From: Planctomycetota bacterium
Lineage (GTDB): Bacteria > Planctomycetota > Phycisphaerae > WQYP01
NCBI GenBank assembly: GCA_021805985.1
Contig: JAJZDN010000013.1
Span: 17,257-81,256, forward strand
Reading direction: 5' to 3'
DNA: 64,000 nucleotides
Below the pieces are notes generated by a model. That model was given only the letters and a program-made list of their open reading frames with translations. It was not told the origin of the DNA and did not search any database. Each line of letters starts with the position of its first letter. The first letter of the stretch is position 1. This document shows positions 18,823 through 26,700 of this stretch, in pieces. A program made the translations under genes and the position numbers.

Positions 18823-19016
18823 AGCCATCTCCAAAATAAAAGGATTGAGATAATAACTTCAGATCATTGGCCGCTCATCGAACTACAATGGGCTAAATAC
18901 CTATGATCACATTTTTGCTTCTACATGCGACAGATTGAAATCATCTACATCGCTGCCTTGGCAGAAAAGTGCCGAAAACAATAATTTTCGTTCAAGTCTC
19001 TCTAAGGCCTACATAG

Positions 19017-19045
19017 AATATACTCCCGTAAGGGGAACAAGTCAA
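19017..19045 (-). promoter_or_regulatory. Sigma-70-type promoter of the first PEP-CTERM gene
   Basis: Read on the minus strand: TTGACT (19045-19040), a 17-base spacer, then TATATT (19022-19017). Transcription would begin near 19010, leaving a 5' leader of about 190 bases before ATG 18822. Confidence 0.72.
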
Positions 19046-19151
19046 GAAATAATTGACAAAATATTAAAGTTCTTCTGAAAGTAGTATCACCACTTTTAAA
19101 CATATAAAATTCGTCTTTAAGACGAATTGCTTTGTGGGCAGTGCGCAGAAA

Positions 19152-19183
19152 AAAGGCCGCAATGAATAAACCATGCGGCCTTT
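19152..19183 (-). terminator. Intrinsic terminator after the second PEP-CTERM gene
   Basis: The stem aaaggccgca (19152-19161) pairs with tgcggccttt (19174-19183) around a 12-base loop. On the minus strand it is followed by a run of T. It lies 30 bases past the stop of the gene at 19213. Confidence 0.88.
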
Positions 19184-19212
19184 ATAATTAGTCTCTGGTT
19201 AAAATTATTATA

Positions 19213-19935
19213 TTAAGAACGTGCTTTGCTGCGTCGTCCAACCGCCAGCAACGCTAAGCCGCCCACTGCAAACAACCCTAAGGTTGCCGGTTCGGGGGTG
19301 GTAACCGCCGTCGCGTTCAAGTTTGTGGTCAACAGGCCGCCGGTTAGCGAAGAAGTGGGGTCAAGTGTAAGAGCCAATGAATTGGTAACAGTTAAGGTAG
19401 AGCTGGATCCCGTCAAATTCATGCCGCGGGAATTAAATGGAACAGAAGATGAGGGAGTCATCGGATTATTAGCGAAGTTCATGGGAAGGCTGCCGGAGTC
19501 GTCTGATCCAAGCAATGCCGAACTGGAGGAATAGACCGAACCATTCAAGTCCGCAGTTTGCAAATAAGTCGCATTTGTTGCCGTTACACCGCCGGAGGAC
19601 TGCATCGATAACATACCGGTACCAGATATTCCGCTGTCGGAAACCGCAAAGGTAATGGTATTGTTACCGCTATTGGTAGTAGTAACGGAGGTCAGGTTGG
19701 TGGTTATTTGCGTCGATCCAATTTGCTCTAAAATGCCGCCCCAGGAAAAGCCACCGAAAGTTCCGGGCAAAGCAGCGTACGCGCCGGCACCAAGGAATGC
19801 CGATACGTTTGTGAATGTCTCAGTGGTTGATCCGCTGGGCGTGGTTACCTTCAATGTAGGGGTAGCAAAGGCACCAGCGACCCCAATTGTCGTTAATCCC
19901 ATTGCGGCAATTCCGAAAAGTGTTGCGGTCTTCAT
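19213..19935 (-). CDS. PEP-CTERM sorting-domain surface protein, second copy
   Basis: This 240-residue protein has a signal peptide (MKTATLFGIAAMGLTTIGVAGAFA) very like that of its neighbour at 18007. A Thr/Ser/Gly/Asn-rich body follows, and then a sorting tag TTPEPATLGLFAVGGLALLAV with a basic tail. ATG 19935 is favoured over upstream codons because GGGAG lies 8 bases before it. The bodies of the two proteins differ more than their ends, so they are either old duplicates or independent passengers of the same export route. No catalytic motif was seen. It has its own promoter at 20148-20176 and its own terminator, so it is transcribed separately from the other copy. Confidence 0.88.
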   Translation of the reverse strand: MKTATLFGIAAMGLTTIGVAGAFATPTLKVTTPSGSTTETFTNVSAFLGAGAYAALPGTFGGFSWGGILEQIGSTQITTNLTSVTTTNSGNNTITFAVSDSGISGTGMLSMQSSGGVTATNATYLQTADLNGSVYSSSSALLGSDDSGSLPMNFANNPMTPSSSVPFNSRGMNLTGSSSTLTVTNSLALTLDPTSSLTGGLLTTNLNATAVTTPEPATLGLFAVGGLALLAVGRRSKARS

Positions 19936-20147
19936 TGGAAGGTCTCCCATAAAAAATAATGACAATCCCAGATCAAAAGCGGTTTGTTGACAACAACAAT
20001 CTGTACGCTTCCGCCTGCGATAAAAGAACATCCACAAACTAAAGCAAAAAATTCAATCTTTGCCTTATTTGCAACTTTGTTACTATTTCGAAGGCCCTAC
20101 AGTTCTTTGCTGTCAAACCCTCACCTTCAGACCGACTCCATTAATTC

Positions 20148-20176
20148 AGTATACCCTAATCAACTCTCCTTGTCAA
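20148..20176 (-). promoter_or_regulatory. Consensus sigma-70 promoter of the second PEP-CTERM gene
   Basis: On the minus strand: TTGACA (20176-20171), a 17-base spacer, then TATACT (20153-20148). The leader to ATG 19935 would be about 205 bases, similar in length to that of the neighbouring PEP-CTERM gene. Confidence 0.78.
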
Positions 20177-20294
20177 ATAAAAAAGTGCAAATTTTCAATG
20201 ATTTTTTTCGGGCCTGCGAAAAGGCTGTTTTTGGATGTATTTGTGAGCGTCACTGAGCCTGCATCCGCCAATTTTTCCCAAGCCTGATCTTAAA

Positions 20295-20324
20295 TTGGAC
20301 TGTCTTTTGCCAAACCGCTACACT
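20295..20324 (+). promoter_or_regulatory. Likely promoter of ribH-nusB
   Basis: TTGGAC (20295-20300), an 18-base spacer and TACACT (20319-20324) lie 30 bases before the ribH start. The leader is too short for an FMN riboswitch. Confidence 0.5.
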
Positions 20325-20353
20325 ACCAGACTTGTTTTGGTGGAGTTGTTTTT

Positions 20354-20839
20354 ATGATTTCCGAAGTGCATGGTCAATTGTCTGTTCAACCGCAGCAGCA
20401 TTATGCCATTATCACCGCTGAATTTAACGGCTTAATCACCGCGCGGCTCACGGATGGAGCGGTTGAAGCACTTTTGCGCCATGGTGCAACCGAAAAACAG
20501 ATTACAAAAATCTCTGTTCCGGGAAGTTTTGAAATCCCAACCGTCGCCACCCGTTTGGCCAAAAGCGGCAAATTTACCGCCATTATTTGCCTGGGCTGCA
20601 TCATCCGCGGCCAGACCGCTCATTTTGACCACGTTGCGCAACAGGCCGCCCGCGGTATTGCGGAAATTGGCCCCGCCACCGGAATACCTACCATTTTTGG
20701 CATTATCACCGCCGATACTGTCGAACAAGCCATGGATCGCGCTGGATTAAAAATGGGCAACACCGGCTGGAACGCCGCATGCGCTGCTATGGAAATGGCC
20801 GATGTGTTGCGACAGTTGCCCCCCGCGAAGAACGTATAG
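20354..20839 (+). CDS. ribH: 6,7-dimethyl-8-ribityllumazine synthase
   Basis: RibH makes the lumazine precursor of riboflavin from dihydroxybutanone phosphate and the ribitylamino-pyrimidine. The 161-residue protein has all the family marks: AEFNGLITARLTDGAVEAL, the phosphate site VPGSFEIP, the substrate loop GCIIRGQTAHFDHVAQQAARGI and GNTGWNAA near the end. The normal Lys/Arg-Gly-rich C-terminus is present. Start ATG 20354 follows GGAG. The nusB gene starts 11 bases after the stop, the common ribH-nusB pairing, so both are probably read from the promoter at 20295. Confidence 0.96.
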   Translation: MISEVHGQLSVQPQQHYAIITAEFNGLITARLTDGAVEALLRHGATEKQITKISVPGSFEIPTVATRLAKSGKFTAIICLGCIIRGQTAHFDHVAQQAARGIAEIGPATGIPTIFGIITADTVEQAMDRAGLKMGNTGWNAACAAMEMADVLRQLPPAKNV

Positions 20840-20850
20840 CAGGAAATATT

Positions 20851-21291
20851 GTGAATACAACCAATCAAAAACGATCTACATCTCGCCGCATTGCCCTTCA
20901 GGCAATTTATCAGGCGGAGGTGCAAGGCGATGCTTTTATCGCGCAGACGCTGCCGACATTTATCAATCAGGCTACCGATGACAATGACGTGCGCCAAATT
21001 GCCACACGCATGGCGTGCGGAGCCTGGGACTATCGCAACGACGCGGATCAATGGGCGTCGCGGTTAATTCCTCGCTGGACCATTACCCGTCTGGCGGCGG
21101 TGGATCGCAATATTTTGCGACTGGCTTTGTGGGAACTCACGCACGAGTCCGAAACGCCTGGCAAGGTGGTAGTGGATGAGGCTATCAACATGGCTAAAGA
21201 ATATTCCACGGAAGACAGTTCCAGTTTTATTAATGGCGTATTGGATGCCGCCATGAAGCAGCATAATCTACTGACGGATTCGGCGGGATAA
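20851..21291 (+). CDS. nusB: Transcription antitermination factor NusB
   Basis: NusB binds boxA RNA together with S10 (NusE) in antitermination of rRNA operons. The start is GTG 20851, preceded by AGGAA, giving 146 residues. A longer open frame back to 20779 runs inside ribH and is not used. The all-helical family is recognisable by RIALQAIYQAEVQGD at the N-terminus, WTITRLAAVDRNILRLALWEL in the middle, and VVVDEAINMAKEYSTEDSSSFINGVLDAA at the end, the strongest family signature. Confidence 0.95.
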   Translation: MNTTNQKRSTSRRIALQAIYQAEVQGDAFIAQTLPTFINQATDDNDVRQIATRMACGAWDYRNDADQWASRLIPRWTITRLAAVDRNILRLALWELTHESETPGKVVVDEAINMAKEYSTEDSSSFINGVLDAAMKQHNLLTDSAG

Positions 21292-21435
21292 TTGAGCATT
21301 TATTCCAAGGTCGCTCCAAGATAGAGCACGGGCCTATGCACGCCAACGCATCCTGAAAATGCCATGCCCCGCGCCGCGGAATGTTACGCTGAAAGCACCG
21401 AGCGAAGATCATATTTTTCGGAGGAATTTCAAGCT

Positions 21436-23238
21436 GTGAAATCACCAGAAGATCGCGGGTCTACCACGGAAGGCGTCGGGGTTTCGCCATCACTTGGCCC
21501 GGTCATGGAATATGAACAAATGACCGCCCACGCCACGCTGTTCGGGCGTGAGGTTTGGCGGCTGGCGGGGCTGGCAATTCTGATTGGCGCGGTGGGTGCC
21601 ATGGCCGCCATCGCGTTATTGCGTTTAATCGGCCTGTTGACCAATCTCTTCTTTTACGGTCGATTCTCATTTTCGTTTGCCGACCCGACATCCGCTCACC
21701 TCGGAGTTTGGATTATCGCAGTACCGATCGCCGGTGCCGTTGTGGTGGGGTTTATGGCGCGTTTCGGTCACGCCGGTATCCGCGGCCATGGCATTCCCGA
21801 AGCCATGGAAACCATTCTGACCAATCAAAGCCGCATTCCCAAGCGTATCACATTGCTCAAACCTCTTTCTGCCGCCATCAGCATCGGCACCGGCGGCCCG
21901 TTCGGTGCGGAGGGACCCATTATCGCAACCGGCGGGGCGTTTGGATCTCTGGTGGGGCAAATTCTGCATACCACGGCTGATGAACGCAAGATTCTGCTTT
22001 CTGCCGGTGCGGCTGCAGGCATGGCCGCCACGTTCGGTTCGCCCGTATCGGCGGTACTGTTGGCGGTGGAATTGCTGTTATTTGAATTTCGCGCCCGATC
22101 TCTGGTCCCTGTGGCTTTAGCCAGTGCCACTGCCGCGGGCTTGCGGATCATATTCATGGGCGACAAACCGATTTTTTACATGCCCAATGTAGGTCCGGCG
22201 GAACACTGGTCGCTGGTGATTTATGCCATCATTGGTTTATTTGCCGGCGTGGCCGCGGCCGGCGTCACGCGACTGTTGTATCTGGTGGAAGATGGCTTTG
22301 AAAAATACAGCCATGTGCATTGGATGTGGTGGCCCGCGATGGGTGCCGTCGTCGTGGGCGTTTGCGGGTACTTTGACAATCACACCATGGGGGTTGGATA
22401 TGACAATATCTCGCACCTGCTGACCGGAGGCATGGCCCTCAAAGCGATTTTAATGCTGTTAATTCTGAAATGGATTTCATGGACCGTGGCGCTGGGCAGC
22501 GGCACATCGGGTGGCACCCTGGCACCCTTGTTCACGCTGGGAAGTGCTCTGGGGCTGCTGTTGGGCATGGCGGCAGAGCATCTATTTCCTGGTGCGGGCG
22601 TGGATGTCCGCGTGGCCGCATTAGTGGGTATGGCCGCATTGTTCACCGGAGCGTCCAGGGCTTTGCTTACCTCTATCGTTTTTGCTTTTGAAACCACCAT
22701 GCAGCCGCACGGATTACTTCCGTTACTGGCCGGTTGCACCACCGCCTTTCTGGTTTCCTGCCTGCTGATGCGCGATACCATTATGACCGAAAAAATTGCC
22801 CGCCGGGGCATCCGTGTGCAGACAGAATACTCCACAGATTTTCTGGACCGTCTTTTTGTACGCGATGCTTATACCCGGCAGGCTGTATGCCTGGATGCCT
22901 CAAAAACTGTCGCCGAAACGCGGGAGATTATCTATGCGAAATGGTCCGTATTGCAGCACCACGAATTTCCCATTATCGACGATGATAAAAAACTCATCGG
23001 TGTGCTGTCTTATCGTGAAATTCTCGACACGCGCGTGAATCCGGCTAGTAGGGTGCGGGATTTAATCAAACGCCAAGCCGTGATCATTGAGCCGGACAGC
23101 CCGTTGCGGCTGGCGGATAATCTCATGTCGCGCTATAAAATAGGCCACCTGATTGTTACCGAACCCGAGAATCCGAACCACGTAATCGGGGTGATCACAA
23201 GAACCGATCTACTGTCAGCCCACCGACGGTTAAGCTGA
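21436..23238 (+). CDS. CLC-type chloride channel/antiporter with C-terminal CBS pair
   Basis: CLC proteins conduct or exchange chloride or similar anions through a two-pore dimer. The start is GTG 21436 behind GGAGGA. About residues 35-440 hold the 18-helix CLC fold, with the three ion-path motifs visible: RGHGIPEAME (normally GSGIP), GPFGAEGPII (normally GREGP, keeping the gating Glu) and GSGTSGGTLAPLF (normally GxFxP). Residues about 460-600 form two CBS domains, which in relatives bind adenine nucleotides and modulate transport. The serine that coordinates central chloride is replaced by His, as in a subgroup of prokaryotic CLCs, so ion preference may differ. Confidence 0.92.
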   Translation: MKSPEDRGSTTEGVGVSPSLGPVMEYEQMTAHATLFGREVWRLAGLAILIGAVGAMAAIALLRLIGLLTNLFFYGRFSFSFADPTSAHLGVWIIAVPIAGAVVVGFMARFGHAGIRGHGIPEAMETILTNQSRIPKRITLLKPLSAAISIGTGGPFGAEGPIIATGGAFGSLVGQILHTTADERKILLSAGAAAGMAATFGSPVSAVLLAVELLLFEFRARSLVPVALASATAAGLRIIFMGDKPIFYMPNVGPAEHWSLVIYAIIGLFAGVAAAGVTRLLYLVEDGFEKYSHVHWMWWPAMGAVVVGVCGYFDNHTMGVGYDNISHLLTGGMALKAILMLLILKWISWTVALGSGTSGGTLAPLFTLGSALGLLLGMAAEHLFPGAGVDVRVAALVGMAALFTGASRALLTSIVFAFETTMQPHGLLPLLAGCTTAFLVSCLLMRDTIMTEKIARRGIRVQTEYSTDFLDRLFVRDAYTRQAVCLDASKTVAETREIIYAKWSVLQHHEFPIIDDDKKLIGVLSYREILDTRVNPASRVRDLIKRQAVIIEPDSPLRLADNLMSRYKIGHLIVTEPENPNHVIGVITRTDLLSAHRRLS

Positions 23239-23480
23239 TAGATCTGGGACCATCAACCGTTTTCATATGAAAAGGCTCAATAACTGCACGTACTTTTCCG
23301 GAGGAATATATCGGATAGATATCGCGGGTAGATTTGTCAAAATTTAATTTTGCCCGCATCATCTATGCCTGCGGCGCGTTGGGCTAAGTAGGTCGTGGCC
23401 TTGCGTCGGCGGGCGGTAGAGTCCACAATCATGATTGTTAATGTGCAGCGCAGGGCTTTCCCTGCAAGCGCGGAGAGGTA

Positions 23481-25442
23481 ATGTCGCAAAACGCAGCTCA
23501 AAGTATCTCGGCGGATACACCGCTGTTGCAGGATTTTCCACCCCTGCTGCGCAACCGTAATTTTTTTCTGTTAATGAGTGGCTACGTGGTTTCCGTTATT
23601 GGGGACCGGGTACATTTTCTCGTGATGCTGGAACTGCTTTGCTACGTGGTACTTAAACGCCACGTGGAATCTGCCCAGCATGCGGCGCAGCTTAACTTAG
23701 CCATGTTTTTGCCATTTTTACTTCTGGCTCCCCTGGGGGGAGTTATTTCCGATCGCCTGCCGCGCCGATGGGTCATGATTTCCTGCGATCTGGTGCGTAG
23801 TGTCATTGTCATTATCGCCCGAACCGTCCTGCTGGTGGCGGCCTACCATAGCTCGCTTTCCACCCCGACGCTTCTGATCATGCTGTTTGGATCAGAGATT
23901 ATTCTCTCCTGCTTTGGCGAAATGTTTTCGCCGGCCCGCGCCGCCATTGTGCCCAATCTGGTGCATCCAAAAGAGTTGTTGCAGGCCAATTCTTTTCTTT
24001 CGGTTGCCGGGACTATTTCCACGCTTTTGGGATTCATCCTCGGCGGATTATTACTGAAATTCGGTTTGGAAACGGCCATGTACGTGGACGCTGGCACGTA
24101 TTGCCTGTCGGCTTTTGCAGTATTTTCCATGCGTATGCGCCCGGGTATGGATCGGCCTGAACCGGTGCGTGGGGGCAAACACAACAGTCTCCTGAAGGAA
24201 TTGAAAACCGCTCTGGGCTATCTCAAGGCCCACAAACATCCGCTTCAGGCTATTTTGCTGGAGTTGGCATTCTTCACCGCCAGCGCTGTAATACTCAACT
24301 GTATGCCCGCCATTGTTACGGCGCGCTTCGGCCTTTCCAATAGTGATTTCGCCTATTTTCTGGGCGTTGCCGGTATCGGCATGATTGTCGGTGCGGCCTT
24401 GGTCAGCAGAGCACGCAATGGAATTCCTAAAGAAATTGGAATCGGCTGGTCTGCCGTTGCGATCGGCGTTGGACTTCTGATGGCGGCCTGGGCTGCCCAT
24501 TGGGAAACGTTTCTGGTCTGGCTGACTGTCGCAGCGATGTTCGGGGCCATCATGTTCATCACGGTGGATACCCTGCTGCAGCGTGTGGTGCCGGATTACA
24601 TCCGCGGACGAGTCATGGGAGCGCGCGATCTGATCACAACTTTTGGATTGCTCGTGCCTACCGTGCCCATTGCGTTCTGGAAAAATGTGGATTCTTATAT
24701 CATGAATATCATCGTGGGCACGGGCGTGGTAATCGCCATAATGGGTGTTGGGCTGCTGATCATTTATTACCGCCGGCAGCCACTTCCTGTCGGCTCGGCA
24801 ATCGCGCGGCGACTGGCTGCGGTTTACATGGAATTGTTTCATCGCTGGCGGCGCGGCAATGCGTGCCGCATCCCGGTAACCGGACCGGCCATCGTTGCGG
24901 CGAATCATAACAGTACATTGGATCCGGTGGCCGTGGGGATAGGAAGTCGGCGGCGTCTGGTACGGTTCCTCATTGCACGGGAAACTTACGATTTGCCGAT
25001 ATTGAAAAGCTTTTTTTCCGCCCTGGGCTTCATCCCCGTTGATCTGTCCGAACGGGAAAGTAGAGGCATTGACGCGGCAATGCAGCAATTAAAACAAGGG
25101 CATGTGGTTGGAATATTCCCTGAAGGAACTATTGGCGACGGCAACAGCTTGCGTAGCGGGCACAATGGGGTGGCGATACTGGCATTGAGCACCGGTGCTC
25201 CCGTCATCCCGGTTTATATTACCGGTACACGGCCGCATGAGAGTGGTAAAAAAGATTGGTTGCGTCCGGCGAAAGTGCGGGTGTTTTATGGCGCTCCACT
25301 TACGTTTAACGGTTTGGCCGAGCCACGTAAAAATCCCGCTTTGCTGGCCGAGGTTACAGGACAAATTATGGAGGCGATTGCCAGGCTGAAAGATCGGGCG
25401 GATGCTGCACTGGCGCAATCGGTGATTAAAGGCGAGCGGTAA
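23481..25442 (+). CDS. Fusion of MFS (LplT-like) transporter and PlsC-type acyltransferase
   Basis: Residues about 20-430 are a 12-helix MFS domain with the intracellular loop GGVISDRLPRRWVM and DYIRGRVMGARDL, closest in pattern to the lysophospholipid transporter LplT. Residues about 445-640 are a 1-acylglycerol-3-phosphate acyltransferase domain, with the catalytic HX4D motif (NHNSTLD, His476/Asp481), GFIPVDLSERES and FPEGT near residue 547. In enterobacteria LplT is paired with Aas, whose second domain is an acyl-ACP synthetase; that ligase part is absent here. The likely role is to flip lysophospholipid inward and reacylate it. Start ATG 23481 follows GGAGAGG. It stands alone, 240 bases after the CLC gene. 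Confidence 0.88.
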   Translation: MSQNAAQSISADTPLLQDFPPLLRNRNFFLLMSGYVVSVIGDRVHFLVMLELLCYVVLKRHVESAQHAAQLNLAMFLPFLLLAPLGGVISDRLPRRWVMISCDLVRSVIVIIARTVLLVAAYHSSLSTPTLLIMLFGSEIILSCFGEMFSPARAAIVPNLVHPKELLQANSFLSVAGTISTLLGFILGGLLLKFGLETAMYVDAGTYCLSAFAVFSMRMRPGMDRPEPVRGGKHNSLLKELKTALGYLKAHKHPLQAILLELAFFTASAVILNCMPAIVTARFGLSNSDFAYFLGVAGIGMIVGAALVSRARNGIPKEIGIGWSAVAIGVGLLMAAWAAHWETFLVWLTVAAMFGAIMFITVDTLLQRVVPDYIRGRVMGARDLITTFGLLVPTVPIAFWKNVDSYIMNIIVGTGVVIAIMGVGLLIIYYRRQPLPVGSAIARRLAAVYMELFHRWRRGNACRIPVTGPAIVAANHNSTLDPVAVGIGSRRRLVRFLIARETYDLPILKSFFSALGFIPVDLSERESRGIDAAMQQLKQGHVVGIFPEGTIGDGNSLRSGHNGVAILALSTGAPVIPVYITGTRPHESGKKDWLRPAKVRVFYGAPLTFNGLAEPRKNPALLAEVTGQIMEAIARLKDRADAALAQSVIKGER

Positions 25443-25563
25443 TAGCTCCTATTGCGGGCAACTGCGGCAACGTTCAAAAACCTAAAGAATTCCGCAGCCA
25501 TTGAGTTTCATTAACTGCCGCAGGCGTATATGATTCGCCCGGTTTGGTCCGAGGCGTTTTGGT

Positions 25564-26352
25564 ATGAGCAAAGCAAGAAAGGAACCGCAGTGGTTGCGAT
25601 TCGGCTCCGGTGAAGGATATTTCGACCGCAGCCATCGGCCTCTGCAGTGCCTGATTTTCATTGCTCCGCTGCTGATTATTTATCAGATCGGGTCGGTGCT
25701 GCACCCCTGGAGTCCGGTGCACAGCCAATCTCACAATATCATCGCCTTTGAACTGATGCTGAATTTCTTCTCGCTGTTTGGAGCTGTGGGAAGTTATTTG
25801 CCCCCCCTGGCCGTGGCGGCGATTCTGCTGGGCTGGCATGTCGCCCGTAAGGACCCCTTAAAATTTGAGCCGGGGCTTTATGTGGCCATGGGGGCGGAGA
25901 GCTTTCTCTGGGCGGTAGCACTTGTGATTTTATTTGTAGCCGTAGCGCACGGTGTCGCCATGCAGGCGCTTACGCATCCCGTGGAACACGCCATGACCAG
26001 ACTCTCCTGGCAATCTCAGGTGGTGTTATCCATTGGCGCGGGGATCTATGAAGAACTGCTGTTTCGCCTGGTTTTAATCACGGTGTTAAATATAATTCTC
26101 GTGGACTTGTTCGGGCTTTCGGTAGCAAAAGCCATTCCGGTGATTATTATTGCATCCGCAGTTTTATTTTCACTCTATCATTTTCTGGGCAATGAGCAGC
26201 CGACATGGGGTGCCTTTGTCATCCGAACCATCGCCGGCATCTATTTTGCCGGGATATTTATTTTTCGCGGCTTCGGCATTGATGTCGCCACCCACGCCGG
26301 CTACGATTTAATGGTGGTAGGCCTTGATATTATGTCGCATCATCATGGATGA
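25564..26352 (+). CDS. CPBP-family intramembrane glutamic-type protease
   Basis: The 262-residue membrane protein has about seven to eight hydrophobic segments. The ABI/CPBP motifs are the YEELLFRL pair of glutamates (about residues 161-168) and LYHFLGN with the metal- or water-coordinating His (about residue 205). These correspond to motifs 1 and 2 of the Rce1-like family, which cleaves near the C-terminus of prenylated proteins in eukaryotes. In bacteria the substrates are mostly unknown. Start ATG 25564 has only weak upstream signal. It follows the MFS-acyltransferase gene by 121 bases. Confidence 0.88.
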   Translation: MSKARKEPQWLRFGSGEGYFDRSHRPLQCLIFIAPLLIIYQIGSVLHPWSPVHSQSHNIIAFELMLNFFSLFGAVGSYLPPLAVAAILLGWHVARKDPLKFEPGLYVAMGAESFLWAVALVILFVAVAHGVAMQALTHPVEHAMTRLSWQSQVVLSIGAGIYEELLFRLVLITVLNIILVDLFGLSVAKAIPVIIIASAVLFSLYHFLGNEQPTWGAFVIRTIAGIYFAGIFIFRGFGIDVATHAGYDLMVVGLDIMSHHHG

Positions 26353-26541
26353 CCTTTTGCGGGGTCAAAGAATCGGCGGGGCGACTGAAAGACTGGTCAT
26401 GTACCATACCAATCGCGACGGGCCGGGCGGGTCGTGTCACCGAGCCGCATTTCACGGTCAACTCAACGCTGCCGCATTGAGCTAATAGACACGCCGCGAT
26501 CCCACGCCCCAATGCTCGCACGGAAGACAACCGTTAGCCCG

Positions 26542-26573
26542 ACGCGGAAGCGTCGTGGTCCGATGCGGAACGC
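26542..26573. repeat. Intergenic repeat, copy 1
   Basis: A 32-base element beginning acgcggaagcgtcgtgg, preceded by accgttagcccg. It matches the element at 26641-26672 at all but about three positions. The preceding TTAGCCCGACGCG plus AAGCG pattern recalls short elements scattered in other planctomycete genomes (from memory). Confidence 0.75.
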
Positions 26574-26640
26574 GGCCCCGGGAACAATCCGCACTCCAGT
26601 GGGGCAAACGCAATTTCAGGCCGATCTGTCGGCCACCCTC

Positions 26641-26672
26641 ACGCGGAAGCGGCGTGGTTTGATGCGGAACGC
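26641..26672. repeat. Intergenic repeat, copy 2
   Basis: Second copy of the 26542 element, beginning acgcggaagcggcgtgg and ending gatgcggaacgc, 99 bases downstream of the first in direct orientation. Confidence 0.75.
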
Positions 26673-26700
26673 TATATCGGAAAATATCCCCAGTTGCGAT

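Larger units (their letters stand above)
26353..26700. other. Intergenic region with two copies of a dispersed-type repeat
   Basis: No gene is convincing in these 348 bases. They hold two copies of a 32-base repeat (listed separately). The rest of the stretch shows nothing recognisable. Confidence 0.6.

Noticed and set aside
20281..20353. FMN riboswitch before ribH
   Set aside because: The leader from the predicted promoter is only about 25 bases, too short for the aptamer.
24051..25088. 345-codon antisense frame inside the MFS-acyltransferase gene
   Set aside because: Long only because of codon bias in the real gene; the translation is His/Gln/Arg-rich and has no fold.
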